A stretch of 64,000 nt of DNA from Paralysiella testudinis (lineage in GTDB: Bacteria > Pseudomonadota > Gammaproteobacteria > Burkholderiales > Neisseriaceae), in contig NZ_CP069798.1 in assembly GCF_016894345.1 (NCBI RefSeq), forward strand, positions 1,447,385 through 1,511,384, in the 5' to 3' direction. A model generated the notes under the pieces. It had not been told where the DNA came from. It did not search any database and saw only the letters and a list, made by a program, of their open reading frames with translations. Numbering within the stretch: position 1 is the first letter of the stretch; each line of letters starts with the position of its first letter. Of the stretch, positions 1 through 7,902 are shown in pieces. The translations under genes and the position numbers were made by a program.

Positions 1-467
1 ATTTGGCTCAATTTGCCGCCCAAATCGACACCGTGCTGGGGCAACGCCTAGGCGCATTGCAGCAAATGGGTACTGCGGCGGTGTTTCCGCTGAAGCGGCA
101 ACAGCTAAACCGCGTGTATAGCAATCGGGTGCTGTGCATCGGCAATGCCGCGCAAACCCTGCATCCGGTGGCAGCGCAAGGTCTGAACTTGGGTGTGCGC
201 GACGCCATGGCGGCGGTGCAGCTGCTTGGCCGCGCCGATTGGGCGCACAACACCCGCTTGGGTGCCGAGTATGCCAAATTGCGCCGCCTAGATGCGCAAG
301 CCGTGGTGGGTTTTACCCACGGCGTGGTGACGTTATTCGACCACGCCGCACCGTGGTTGCAGGCCGGGCAGGGCGCGGGTATGTCTTTGCTCAATAGCGT
401 GGCACCGTGGCGGCGGCGGTTTACCGAGCAGCTGGTGTTTGGTATCGGCACGGATAAACCGCGCTAA
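1..467 (+). CDS. ubiH: UbiH-type FAD-dependent ubiquinone hydroxylase, C-terminal part (5' end outside window)
   Basis: Only the last ~155 residues are present; the frame is open to the left edge, so the true start lies outside. The segment IGNAAQTLHPVAAQGLNLG followed by an RDA motif is the second FAD-contacting region of the UbiH/UbiF/VisC flavoprotein monooxygenases (usual form GDAAH.hHP..GQG.N.G). In this family the enzyme hydroxylates the aromatic ring of a polyprenylated ubiquinone precursor at the membrane. Asn replaces the usual Asp in the GDA motif, a known variation in UbiH-like proteins. The next gene is a paralogue of the same family, which supports a ubiquinone role; the exact ring position attacked cannot be told from this fragment. 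Confidence 0.8.
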   Translation, partial: LAQFAAQIDTVLGQRLGALQQMGTAAVFPLKRQQLNRVYSNRVLCIGNAAQTLHPVAAQGLNLGVRDAMAAVQLLGRADWAHNTRLGAEYAKLRRLDAQAVVGFTHGVVTLFDHAAPWLQAGQGAGMSLLNSVAPWRRRFTEQLVFGIGTDKPR

Positions 468-490
468 TTTTCAATATTATCTTCAATAAT

Positions 491-530
491 AGGCTGCCTG
501 AAAACAAAGCCAAATGTTTTCAGGCAGCCT
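491..530. terminator. Inverted DUS pair between the two Ubi hydroxylase genes
   Basis: AGGCTGCCTGAA at 491-502 and its complement at 519-530 form a hairpin just after the upstream stop codon. Converging uptake sequences acting as terminators are typical of Neisseriaceae. There is no strong T-run, so termination is inferred. Confidence 0.6.
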
Positions 531-551
531 TACCCAACAACAGATAAAACC

Positions 552-1700
552 ATGACACAACAATACGATGCGGTAATTCTGGGCGGTGGCTTGGTGGGCG
601 CAGCCATGGCCTTGGTGTTGCAGCGCAGCGGCAAACAGGTGCTATTGCTGGACAAACAACGCCCCAGTACCGATTTGGCCGCGCTGGCGCAAAGCTGGGA
701 TGCGCGTATTTTTGCCATCAGCCCGGCCAATCAGGCTTTTTTAGACAGCTTGGGCGTGTGGCCGCATCAGCGCAACCAGCCGGTGCGGCGCATGGATGTG
801 CGCGGCGACAGCGGCGGGCGCATTGAATTTGATGTGGGCGACAGCGGCGGCTACTTAAACCACATGGTGGAAAACCGCTATTTGCTGGCACATTTGTGGC
901 AGGCCTTGCTGGAAGCAGGCGTAGTTACCGACACCCAAGAAGTAGTGGGCATGCGCAGCGATGTGTTCCATGCCTATATTACGCTGGCCGACGGTGCTGA
1001 AATCGGCAGCCAATTGCTGATTGGTGCCGACGGCGCCCAATCGTGGCTGCGCCATCAAGCCGGGATTGCCGTGGCCGCGCAGCCCTACCACCATCATGGC
1101 GTGGTGGCCAATTTTGCCACCGAAAAACCGCATCAGGGCTGCGCCTACCAATGGTTTAAACAGGGCGAAGTATTGGCCTATCTGCCCTTGCCGGAGCAGC
1201 AAATTTCGATTGTGTGGTCTACCGCCACGCCCGAAAAGCTTACCCAACTGGATGCGGAAGCCCTGGCCGCCACCGTGGCCGCACAAGGTGAACAGGTATT
1301 GGGTGAATTAAATGCACGCAGCCGCGCCTTTGCGTTTGAATTGGTGTTGCGTCAGCCGCAGTCCACCATCGCACAGCGCTTGGTGTTGATTGGCGATGCC
1401 GCGCACACCGTTCACCCGCTGGCCGGGCAGGGCGTGAATTTGGGCTTTGGCGACGTACAATGCCTGGCCGCCTTGCTGGCACCGGCCGCCGACATCGGCG
1501 CGTGGCACTTGCTAACCCAATACCGCCAACAGCGCCTGCTGCCGGTGCGCACCATGCAGCAAAGTTGCGACGGCTTGTTTAAACTGTTTGCCGATAAGCA
1601 CATGCCCGGCCTGCCGTGGCTGCGCAATACCGGCCTTAATCTGGTTAACCACACGCCCTTATTGAAAACCCAATTGATGCGCCATGCCATGGGTTTGTAA
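552..1700 (+). CDS. UbiH/UbiF/VisC-family FAD-dependent hydroxylase (ubiquinone biosynthesis)
   Basis: 382 residues, the normal length for the family. The N-terminus has the Rossmann FAD motif GGGLVGAAMA (~residues 11-20). DGAQSW (~160) is the conserved DG motif that contacts FAD and NADPH, and IGDAAHTVHPLAGQGVNLG (~285) is the C-terminal FAD site with all key residues. These enzymes add hydroxyl groups to the ring of 2-polyprenylphenol intermediates. The gene follows another member of the family (1-467) with a DUS hairpin between, so the pair probably covers two different ring positions. Sequence alone does not separate UbiI, UbiF and UbiM functions, so no symbol is given. Confidence 0.85.
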   Translation: MTQQYDAVILGGGLVGAAMALVLQRSGKQVLLLDKQRPSTDLAALAQSWDARIFAISPANQAFLDSLGVWPHQRNQPVRRMDVRGDSGGRIEFDVGDSGGYLNHMVENRYLLAHLWQALLEAGVVTDTQEVVGMRSDVFHAYITLADGAEIGSQLLIGADGAQSWLRHQAGIAVAAQPYHHHGVVANFATEKPHQGCAYQWFKQGEVLAYLPLPEQQISIVWSTATPEKLTQLDAEALAATVAAQGEQVLGELNARSRAFAFELVLRQPQSTIAQRLVLIGDAAHTVHPLAGQGVNLGFGDVQCLAALLAPAADIGAWHLLTQYRQQRLLPVRTMQQSCDGLFKLFADKHMPGLPWLRNTGLNLVNHTPLLKTQLMRHAMGL

Positions 1701-1747
1701 ACCCACTATTTTCAGGCAGCCTAACCCCACTATTTGCGGACACCCCT

Positions 1748-3088
1748 ATGAGTAACGCCGACAAAATCAATGCCTGGCTAGACCAGCACGGCATCACCGA
1801 AATCGAATGTATGGTGCCCGACATGACCGGCACCCCGCGCGGCAAAATCATCCCGCGCTACAAATACAACCCCGCCGAAGGGATGCGCATGGCCGAAGCC
1901 GTGTTTACCCAAACCGTTACCGGCAACTACCCCGAAGAAGATTTTACCCCCGAAACCGACCCCGATATGCGACTGTTGCCCGACCCCGATACCGTGCGCC
2001 TGGTGCCATGGGCGTCGGAGCCGACGGCGCAAATCATCCACGACAGCCTGCGTTTTGACGGCACGCCGGTGGAGCTGGCACCACGCAATGTGCTCAAACG
2101 CGTGCTGGCCGAATACCAAAAGCTGGGTATGCGGCCGGTGATTGCGCCGGAAATGGAATTTTATCTGGTGCAAATGCAGCCGGATGAAGACCTGCCACTG
2201 GAGCCGCCGGTGGGGCGCACCCGCCGCACCGAAGCCGGGCGGCAAAGCTTCAGCATCGACGCCATGAACGACTACGAAGACATCTTCGATGTGATGTACG
2301 ACTGGTGCGAAGCGCAAAACATCGGCGTGGACACGCTGATTCACGAAATGGGCCCGGCGCAAATGGAAATCAATCTGGATCACGGCGACCCGCTGGCGTT
2401 GGCCGATCAGGTATTTCTGTTCAAACGCACCATCCGCGAAGTGGCCATCCGCAAAAACATGTACGCCACCTTTATGGCCAAACCCATGCAGGGCGAGCCG
2501 GGCAGTGCCATGCACCTGCACCAAAGCGTGGTCGATATTGCCAGCGGGCAAAACGTGTTCAGCAATGCACAAGGCGAGGCCACTGAGGCGTTTTTCCACC
2601 ATATCGCCGGGCTGCAAACCTATCTGCCCGCCGCAATGCCGTTTCTGGCGCCGTTTGTGAATTCCTACCGCCGCCTCAGCCGCTTTTCCGCCGCGCCAAT
2701 CAACCTCGAATGGGGCTACGACAACCGCACCTGCGGCCTGCGTGTGCCGCAAGCGCACCCGCAAGCCCGCCGCGTGGAAAACCGCCTGCCCGGCGTGGAT
2801 GCCAACCCCTATCTGGCATTTGCCGCGAGCCTCGGCGCCGGTTTGCTGGGGATGCAGCAACAACTGCGGCCCACCGAGCCGCTCACCGGCAGCGGCTACA
2901 GCCGCCCCAAAAAACTGCCCCGCCATTTGGACGACGCCGTAGAAGAGCTGCTGGCCTGCACACCGCTGCACGACTTGCTCGGGCCTAATTTTGTAAAATG
3001 CTATGCGGCCATTAAAGAAACCGAATTTGAAGAATTTTTTGAAGTCATCAGCCCGTGGGAACGGCGCTATCTGCTGTTGCAGGTTTAG
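1748..3088 (+). CDS. Glutamine synthetase family protein, PuuA-like (gamma-glutamylpolyamine synthetase type)
   Basis: 446 residues. The N-terminal beta-grasp part includes MVPDMTGTPRGK. The catalytic part carries APEMEFYLV (~residue 138, metal-binding Glu), GPAQMEINLDHGDPL, and GSAMHLHQSV (the ATP/glutamate-binding H.H.S motif); a late segment has WGYDNRTCGLRVP and the E-N-R motif RVENRLPG. This is the short GSIII-like/PuuA branch that ligates glutamate to amines such as putrescine, rather than the ~470-residue GlnA used for ammonia assimilation. No puuBCD genes are adjacent, so the substrate is unknown. It starts 47 bases after the hydroxylase stop and may share its transcript. Confidence 0.8.
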   Translation: MSNADKINAWLDQHGITEIECMVPDMTGTPRGKIIPRYKYNPAEGMRMAEAVFTQTVTGNYPEEDFTPETDPDMRLLPDPDTVRLVPWASEPTAQIIHDSLRFDGTPVELAPRNVLKRVLAEYQKLGMRPVIAPEMEFYLVQMQPDEDLPLEPPVGRTRRTEAGRQSFSIDAMNDYEDIFDVMYDWCEAQNIGVDTLIHEMGPAQMEINLDHGDPLALADQVFLFKRTIREVAIRKNMYATFMAKPMQGEPGSAMHLHQSVVDIASGQNVFSNAQGEATEAFFHHIAGLQTYLPAAMPFLAPFVNSYRRLSRFSAAPINLEWGYDNRTCGLRVPQAHPQARRVENRLPGVDANPYLAFAASLGAGLLGMQQQLRPTEPLTGSGYSRPKKLPRHLDDAVEELLACTPLHDLLGPNFVKCYAAIKETEFEEFFEVISPWERRYLLLQV

Positions 3089-3130
3089 TGATTTTTCAGG
3101 CTGCCTGAAACATTTTGTAAAGCCATTACC

Positions 3131-3748
3131 ATGCTCAGCCCACACAGCTGCGATTTATTCCAGCGCCCGTTTTTCCAGTTTGCGCAAATGAAGCAATACC
3201 AGCCCGAAGCCATCGAGCCCACTAAAGCGGCTTATCGGGCGGCGTGGCGGCAGTGGCAAAGCCTGATTTTGCAGGTGTATGCACAGCTGGGTGTGCCCTT
3301 TGCACCGCCGCACATTGAGCGCTGGTGTAATGGCTGGCAAGTGCGGGCGCACTTTTTTGCCTATTTCAAATATCAGCAGCATCAACAAGATGCGGCCATC
3401 TTTTCCATCCTGCTCAACCGCCGCCGCTTAAGCATCAGCCTTGATTGGCATCGCCACCGCGCCCACCAGTCGCGGCTTACTTTGGCGCAATACCGGCAAT
3501 GGCCTGCCGCATTGGATGCGAGCGCGTATGCCGATTGGTCGATGTGGCGCGACAGCGACGGCGAATATGCTGACCACCCCACCGTGGCCACCCAGCTTGC
3601 CCACGACTTGGCTTTGGCCGACGACGATTTTTTCTGCATTGGCCGCCATATTGAACGCAACGATTTGGCACAAACCGACAGCCTGGTCGCCATCACCGAA
3701 ACCATCCGCGCTTTACAGCCCTTATACGAAGCCTGTTGGCAACGGTAA
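3131..3748 (+). CDS. Conserved hypothetical protein, probable HI_0552 / G6PD_bact-like family
   Basis: 205 residues, soluble, no signal peptide, rich in Trp and His (WQVRAHFFAYFKYQ, SLDWHRHRAH, WSMWRDSDGEYAD, DDFFCIGRH). The pattern resembles the small family seen in Pasteurellaceae and Neisseriaceae named after HI_0552. That family has been labelled 'bacterial glucose-6-phosphate dehydrogenase' in domain databases, but nothing here shows an NADP-binding or dehydrogenase motif, so I would not assign that activity. The gene follows the glutamine-synthetase-like gene by 42 bases, with a DUS in the gap. Confidence 0.55.
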   Translation: MLSPHSCDLFQRPFFQFAQMKQYQPEAIEPTKAAYRAAWRQWQSLILQVYAQLGVPFAPPHIERWCNGWQVRAHFFAYFKYQQHQQDAAIFSILLNRRRLSISLDWHRHRAHQSRLTLAQYRQWPAALDASAYADWSMWRDSDGEYADHPTVATQLAHDLALADDDFFCIGRHIERNDLAQTDSLVAITETIRALQPLYEACWQR

Positions 3749-3880
3749 ATCGGTGTCAATATTTTCAGGCAGCCTTATCTGGCATAAGTCAAGGATTTTG
3801 CACATTTTCCAATTAAGCGATGCCAATAGCGTATGATATAGACATGATAAATTTTCTTGACATTAACAAAGGAACGTATC

Positions 3881-5926
3881 ATGCGACATAGCTTATCCCT
3901 GCCCACGTTGGGTGCTGCCGTTTTGCTGGCTTTGGCTGCTTATCCGGCACAGGCCGATGAATACGGCAACTACGGCAAACAAACCTTGATGCAATTAATC
4001 AACGACTACCCCGGGCGGTCTGCCGGCTCCAGCAAAGAGCCGCAGGCCGCTGAGTTTATGCGCGGGCGTATGGCACACGGCGGCTATCAGCAAAGCGAGC
4101 AGCCGTTTTCTTTCACCGCCAGCCGCGGCATTTTGAGCGGGCAAACCCTCAATAGTAAAAACATTGTGGTGAGCAAGCAAGGCCAAGGTTCCGACCAAAC
4201 CTTGTATGTGGGTGCGCATTACGACACCGCGTTCAGCACTGCCCGGCTTGACCGCAGCACTTTGCAAGGCTTGGATGACAACAGCTCCGGTGCCGCCGTG
4301 CTCACCGAATTAACACGCAATCTGGCCAATATCGACACCGAGCACAACCTGAGCTTTATCGCCTTTGGCGCGGAAGAAATGGGTTTGGTGGGTTCCAAGC
4401 ATTTTGTTGCCCAAATGAGTGCCGCAGAGCGGGCAAAAGCCATCGGCATGTACAATTTGGACAGCCTGATTACCGGCGATTTTATGTATGCCAATGGCGG
4501 CGATTTGAGTTACGACCGTGCCAGCGGCCAATCCGTGCCCCGCTATGCCGCCCTGCGCGACCACGCCTTAGCCGTGGCCAAGGAGTTGGGCATTACCGTG
4601 AAAATGAATCAGGGTGACAAGCCGGTGCCGGGCACCAACGAGCCATACAAGCCCAAAGGGGTGGGTTGCTGTAGCGACCAAGAATCATTCGATGCAGCCG
4701 GGATGCCGGTGGTGGCCTTTGAGGCCACCAACTGGGATTTGGGGCCTGATTTTGACGGCTACACCCAAACCGACAATCCCGGCATCCCCGGCGGCTCTAC
4801 TTGGCATAACCCCGCAACCGACAACTGGCAATTCCTCACCTCGGTATTGGGTGAAGAGCGGGTGGATCAACGCATGCGCGATTTTTCCCGCTTGCTCACG
4901 CGCCTGATTGTGGAGCAAACCAATGCCGACATCCTTGCTTCGGCAAGGCAAGGCGGTGCTGCGCTGAATCAAGCACATAATGCCATGCGCCTGAGCCAAA
5001 GCGGCATGCATGATGCATTGTCGCGCCGTTATCTGGCCTTGCAACAAGGCGGCGAGGGTGTGGGCGATGCCCAAGTATGGACGGATGGCGGCTACACCTA
5101 TGCCGCGCCTGCCTATATCAATGATGTGAATCCGGCCCAACGCACCCACCAAGGCCAGATAGGCATCTATCTGGAGCAGCCTTTAGGTGCCAAAACACAT
5201 TTGGGCGGTGGCTTGGCCTATGCGGTGGGCTATAACAAAATGCAAGACAGCCGCAGCAAAATCAACAGCCAGGATTTATTGGCCACCTTATACATCCACC
5301 ACGGCCAAGGCAGCGGCTGGTGGGGCAATGCCGATGCCCATTACGGCCGCAGCCGCCTGAACATCACCCGCAATATTGTGATGGGCGGCGGCGATATCCC
5401 GGTGATTCTGGATCGCACCGAGCAAGGCAATACCAAAGGCAGCATCGCCGGTGCCCGTGTGCAAACCGGCTGGATTTGGCAGCATCAAAATGTGGACCAC
5501 GGTCCCTATGCTGGCTTAGACTACAGCCGAATCCGTATCGATGGCTATGGTGAAACCGGCGGTAGCCGCACCGCCTTGAGCTTTAAAGACCACACCAGCC
5601 ATTCACTGGAAGGGCAAATCGGCTATCAAGCGGCGGCCAATCAATGGGAAGCGGGCGGGGTGAAATGGTCGCCCTATGCCCGCGCGGCTTGGGTGCACGA
5701 ATTCAAAGACGGCCGCTTTCAACGGGTGGATACTGTAGCGCAAATCGATCAGGGCAGCCGCTCGGTGTGGCTGGGCGATACCGACAAATCATTTGCCCGC
5801 ATAACGTTGGGGCTGCAAGCGCAAATAACCCCCCGTTTGGGTGCGTATGCGGAGCTGAACACCCGCTTGGCGCATAAAGAAGGCAAACAGCCTTCCGGCA
5901 GCCTTGGTGTGCAATACCGTTTCTGA
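3881..5926 (+). CDS. Secreted M28-family aminopeptidase with C-terminal autotransporter beta-barrel
   Basis: Start set at the ATG at 3881, which has AAAGGAA (3868-3874) seven bases upstream and opens directly into a signal peptide (RHSLSLPTLGAAVLLALAA, cut after AQA); an in-frame upstream TTG at 3857 lacks this. 681 residues. Residues ~30-340 form an M28 zinc peptidase: GAHYDTAF (first zinc His/Asp), LDDNSSGAAVLTEL (bridging Asp), FGAEEMGLVGS (catalytic Glu pair), LDSLITGD. The last ~280 residues are beta-barrel-like, with alternating aromatic strands and a terminal YRF as in outer-membrane proteins. The likely product is an aminopeptidase displayed on or released from the cell surface. A DUS hairpin follows. 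Confidence 0.8.
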   Translation: MRHSLSLPTLGAAVLLALAAYPAQADEYGNYGKQTLMQLINDYPGRSAGSSKEPQAAEFMRGRMAHGGYQQSEQPFSFTASRGILSGQTLNSKNIVVSKQGQGSDQTLYVGAHYDTAFSTARLDRSTLQGLDDNSSGAAVLTELTRNLANIDTEHNLSFIAFGAEEMGLVGSKHFVAQMSAAERAKAIGMYNLDSLITGDFMYANGGDLSYDRASGQSVPRYAALRDHALAVAKELGITVKMNQGDKPVPGTNEPYKPKGVGCCSDQESFDAAGMPVVAFEATNWDLGPDFDGYTQTDNPGIPGGSTWHNPATDNWQFLTSVLGEERVDQRMRDFSRLLTRLIVEQTNADILASARQGGAALNQAHNAMRLSQSGMHDALSRRYLALQQGGEGVGDAQVWTDGGYTYAAPAYINDVNPAQRTHQGQIGIYLEQPLGAKTHLGGGLAYAVGYNKMQDSRSKINSQDLLATLYIHHGQGSGWWGNADAHYGRSRLNITRNIVMGGGDIPVILDRTEQGNTKGSIAGARVQTGWIWQHQNVDHGPYAGLDYSRIRIDGYGETGGSRTALSFKDHTSHSLEGQIGYQAAANQWEAGGVKWSPYARAAWVHEFKDGRFQRVDTVAQIDQGSRSVWLGDTDKSFARITLGLQAQITPRLGAYAELNTRLAHKEGKQPSGSLGVQYRF

Positions 5927-5945
5927 TGGTTTGGCAGAATGAAAA

Positions 5946-5977
5946 AGGCTGCCTGAAACTTATCTTTCAGGTAGCCT
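5946..5977. terminator. Inverted DUS hairpin after the autotransporter gene
   Basis: AGGCTGCCTGAA (5946-5957) faces a complement (5966-5977) that reads AGGCTACCTGAA, the uptake dialect described for Eikenella, one base off the local form. The position right after the stop codon suggests a terminator. Confidence 0.55.
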
Positions 5978-6109
5978 GATTGGTGGTTGGCGGGAGCGAC
6001 AGTATCTACACTTGCTTCTCGATTGTTTCAACGCTCTGGGCAGTAGGCGGGGAATGCGGCCGCAATAATCTGCGATGACAGCATCAAATCGTGCGATGAG
6101 GTCGGACAT
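5960..6109 (-). pseudogene. Possible remnant of the last integron cassette gene (49 codons)
   Basis: A leftward reading frame starts with ATG four bases after the last attC (6113-6177), at the place where a cassette gene should begin, and encodes MSDLIARFDAVIADYCG before running basic and ending inside the DUS hairpin. No family is recognisable. The likeliest reading is a cassette gene whose 3' part and attC were lost when the distal end of the array was trimmed and joined to chromosomal sequence near 5990. It could equally be a chance frame. Confidence 0.3.
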
Positions 6110-6112
6110 GAG

Positions 6113-6177
6113 GCCTAACGCCCAAGTTCACCGCGCCCATGCGAAGCATGGGCGTCCGTGTGCAAGACCAGTTAGGC
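6113..6177 (-). repeat. attC 17 (distal, divergent type)
   Basis: Bounded by GCCTAAC and GTTAGGC, 65 bases, with a hairpin core CGCCCATGCGAAGCATGGGCG. It lacks the common TTAAGCCG arms, so its cassette (DUF1272) came from a different attC lineage than most of the array. Confidence 0.8.
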
Positions 6178-6204
6178 TGGTGGCAAATGGGGTAGCGGTT
6201 GATT

Positions 6205-6453
6205 TCACGAAGCCTCATTGCAGCCGTTCTCTTTGACTACGCGTTGTGTTGATGCTGGGAACTTTACCAACTTGGATGCAGGCCGCCGAGGACGGGCAAC
6301 GAGCTCGCCGCCACAGTTCGGGCAGGAGCCAGTCAGGATGCCATCTGCACATGCAGCACAGAAGGTGCACTCGAACGAACAAATGCGAGCTTCGGTGGAC
6401 TCCGGTGGAAGATCCTTGTTGCAGCATTCACAGCTTGGGCGTAGTTGAAGCAT
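6205..6453 (-). CDS. Integron cassette: DUF1272 zinc-ribbon-like protein
   Basis: 82 residues. The Cys pattern matches the DUF1272 family: CECCNKDLPPES, then ICSFECTFCAACAD, then CPNCGGELV, giving about nine cysteines that could bind one or two zinc ions. The N-terminus LQLRPSCE is also characteristic. Function is unknown for the family. The ATG at 6453 lies in the 5' part of the cassette and the stop lies 27 bases before attC 17. The family is common as a chromosomal gene in proteobacteria, so this is a captured housekeeping-type gene rather than a cassette-only family. Confidence 0.8.
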   Translation of the reverse strand: MLQLRPSCECCNKDLPPESTEARICSFECTFCAACADGILTGSCPNCGGELVARPRRPASKLVKFPASTQRVVKENGCNEAS

Positions 6454-6480
6454 CTCAGTCCTCTATCTTTGTTAGTGAAG

Positions 6481-6540
6481 GCCTAACGCCTGAATTAAGC
6501 CGCCTAGCGCAGTGATGAAGGCGGCGTGGCCGGCTGTCTA
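6481..6540 (-). repeat. attC 16, truncated (one half missing)
   Basis: The left half, GCCTAACGCCTGAATTAAGCC through AAGGCGGCGTGG, matches attC 10 (10213-10323) closely, but the sequence then leaves the attC pattern at about 6532. The CGGCTTGAACGAATTGTTAG half is absent. Without it the site cannot fold a normal recombination hairpin. Confidence 0.75.
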
Positions 6541-6987
6541 CGCAAAATTATTTCTTAATATGCAGTTAAATATACGTGGTTTGTTTTGTATGACGTGTAG
6601 CACAAGCTCTTCGCCTATGATGCAAATGCTTCTTTCCCAAGGGTGGCCGAAAGTACCAAAATCTAGATTTTTATTCATCGCTATGGCGTAGTCGCCATCG
6701 GGATAATAACCGCGTCGTAGCTCTAAAACATCTCCGGCATAGCATTGGTGTTGCCAGTCAAGATAATAGAACTCCTCGTTACCAAAGGTAGAACACTTTA
6801 GGCCACCAGTAATGCATTTAGTTAGTTCGTGAATCATTGCGTCATTATGAGTCAAGGCAAGGCCGAAGGTAATGGATTGCCGAGGCTCAGATATGCTTGG
6901 AAAATTTTCTATTGAGGGATTGAAATTGTATTTTCGATAGAACTCGTCCCATATAACTGAGTATTCCGGCTCTGCTAATAGACGCAT
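6538..6987 (-). CDS. DUF2716-family protein in the integron array
   Basis: Start set at 6987: AAAGGAGAATCA precedes this ATG, whereas a longer frame to 7044 has no such site. 149 residues. LDWQHQCY, PDGDYAIAMNKNLDFGTFGHPW and SICIIGEEL match the DUF2716 signature (ALDWQHpcY, GDYY.F...F..G.FGHPWE.T.C.FG). The function of the family is unknown. AT-rich codon use sets it apart from its neighbours. It ends exactly where attC 16 is broken, and there is no attC between it and the next gene upstream, so it appears to have entered by a route other than cassette insertion. Confidence 0.65.
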   Translation of the reverse strand: MRLLAEPEYSVIWDEFYRKYNFNPSIENFPSISEPRQSITFGLALTHNDAMIHELTKCITGGLKCSTFGNEEFYYLDWQHQCYAGDVLELRRGYYPDGDYAIAMNKNLDFGTFGHPWERSICIIGEELVLHVIQNKPRIFNCILRNNFA

Positions 6988-7022
6988 TGATTCTCCTTTT
7001 ATTAAATGCTGTCTGAAAAATT

Positions 7023-7358
7023 TCAATTGATTATGAATAGCCATGCGTAACTTTTGGATTTTCGATCAGAGCGTAGATACCATCTCTCGCACCAAGCCGA
7101 GCTGAAGAATTGAACCAGACGAAGAACTAGGCGGGCTAGCTCCTTGTTGGAACTCCCGTGCTCCCGAAGCAGCAGCAGAAGCTTATGCACCAAGGCATTG
7201 GCGTGGTCTGGGGGCAGGATGAAGCTGGAATAGAAACGTGACCAGACAGAGTTCAAGACCGGGTATGCGTCTGGAACGGACAAGGTGAGCGAGAAAATGA
7301 ACTCCTCGTGGGAGTGGATAGATTCGCGGTGCTCATCGAAGTACATATCAAAGGACAT
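7023..7358 (-). CDS. Integron cassette: hypothetical protein, probably 3'-truncated
   Basis: Start set at 7358, eight bases after attC 15; the longer frame to 7493 only translates attC 15 and part of the neighbouring cassette. 111 residues with a Leu-rich helical middle (HKLLLLLREHG) and a Trp-rich end (WCERWYLRSDR). No family recognised. Its own attC is missing: the frame runs out at 7023 into sequence that carries the DUF2716 gene. The last ~10 residues (SKSYAWLFIIN) may therefore be foreign sequence added at the junction. Confidence 0.55.
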   Translation of the reverse strand: MSFDMYFDEHRESIHSHEEFIFSLTLSVPDAYPVLNSVWSRFYSSFILPPDHANALVHKLLLLLREHGSSNKELARLVLRLVQFFSSAWCERWYLRSDRKSKSYAWLFIIN

Positions 7359-7366
7359 TGCGCGCC

Positions 7367-7426
7367 CCCTAACGCCTGAGTTAAGTCGCGCCGCGAAGCA
7401 GGTTCGGCTTGAATGAATTGTTAGGC
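7367..7426 (-). repeat. attC 15
   Basis: 60 bases, CCCTAACGCC ... GTTAGGC with the common TTAAGTCG / CGGCTTGAATGAATT arms. The first base of the core box is C where a purine is usual. Confidence 0.85.
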
Positions 7427-7432
7427 CACACA

Positions 7433-7825
7433 CTATTGTGGCCAGTTTTTTTGTATCTCTAAAATTCTCTCGTCCAATTTTGCGAGATAGCAATTCATCT
7501 CTTGTGGATTACGATCAGTTCCGCTTCCAACTGCCTCGCGTTGAAGTGCGCATTCTTGTTTTGCGTATTCTTCCCAAGCCTGTTGAGAATTATTTATAAG
7601 TCTAAGCGTTTCTGCAATGTCCAAACCGTAAGACTTGCCATTTGTTTCGGCTCTGTACTTAGAAGTTGCTATAACCCCCTTGAGAAAGCGTTCTTTTTGG
7701 TCAGCCAGTCGACTCCAGCACTCAAGTCGCTTTTCCGCGTCCATGTTGGGGCAGTAATTCTCTGCAAGAACTATAGCAGGTGACATGAGCAATGTGGCAA
7801 TAGCGACAGCTTTTATGGGGTTCAC
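7433..7825 (-). CDS. Integron cassette: secreted LprI/DUF1311-like protein
   Basis: Start set at the GTG at 7825, with CTGGAGAAATCAG upstream; an extension to 7942 would only translate attC 14. 130 residues. A signal peptide (KAVAIATLLMSPAIVLAE) precedes a mature part with CPNMDAEKRLECW, SQQAWEEYAKQECALQREAVGSGT and NCYLAKLDERILEI. This is the DUF1311/LprI layout (W..Y.d.eC......G.t....C...l...R...L). Family members include lysozyme inhibitors of the LprI type. A periplasmic inhibitor of host lysozyme would suit an oral commensal, but that role is inferred. Confidence 0.7.
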   Translation of the reverse strand: MNPIKAVAIATLLMSPAIVLAENYCPNMDAEKRLECWSRLADQKERFLKGVIATSKYRAETNGKSYGLDIAETLRLINNSQQAWEEYAKQECALQREAVGSGTDRNPQEMNCYLAKLDERILEIQKNWPQ

Positions 7826-7842
7826 CTGATTTCTCCAGTGTG

Positions 7843-7902
7843 GTCTAACGCCTGAGTTAAGGCGGGTCGCGAAGCAGGCTCGGCTTGAACGAATGGTTAT
7901 GC
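7843..7902 (-). repeat. attC 14
   Basis: 60 bases, GTCTAACGCCTGAGTTAAGG ... GTTATGC; the outer core box carries TATGC instead of TAGGC, and the upstream gene's TAA stop lies inside it. Confidence 0.85.

Noticed and set aside
1778..3145. 455-codon leftward frame opposite the glutamine-synthetase-like gene
   Set aside because: Translation is His/Gln-rich low-complexity without motifs, while the rightward gene has all family motifs.
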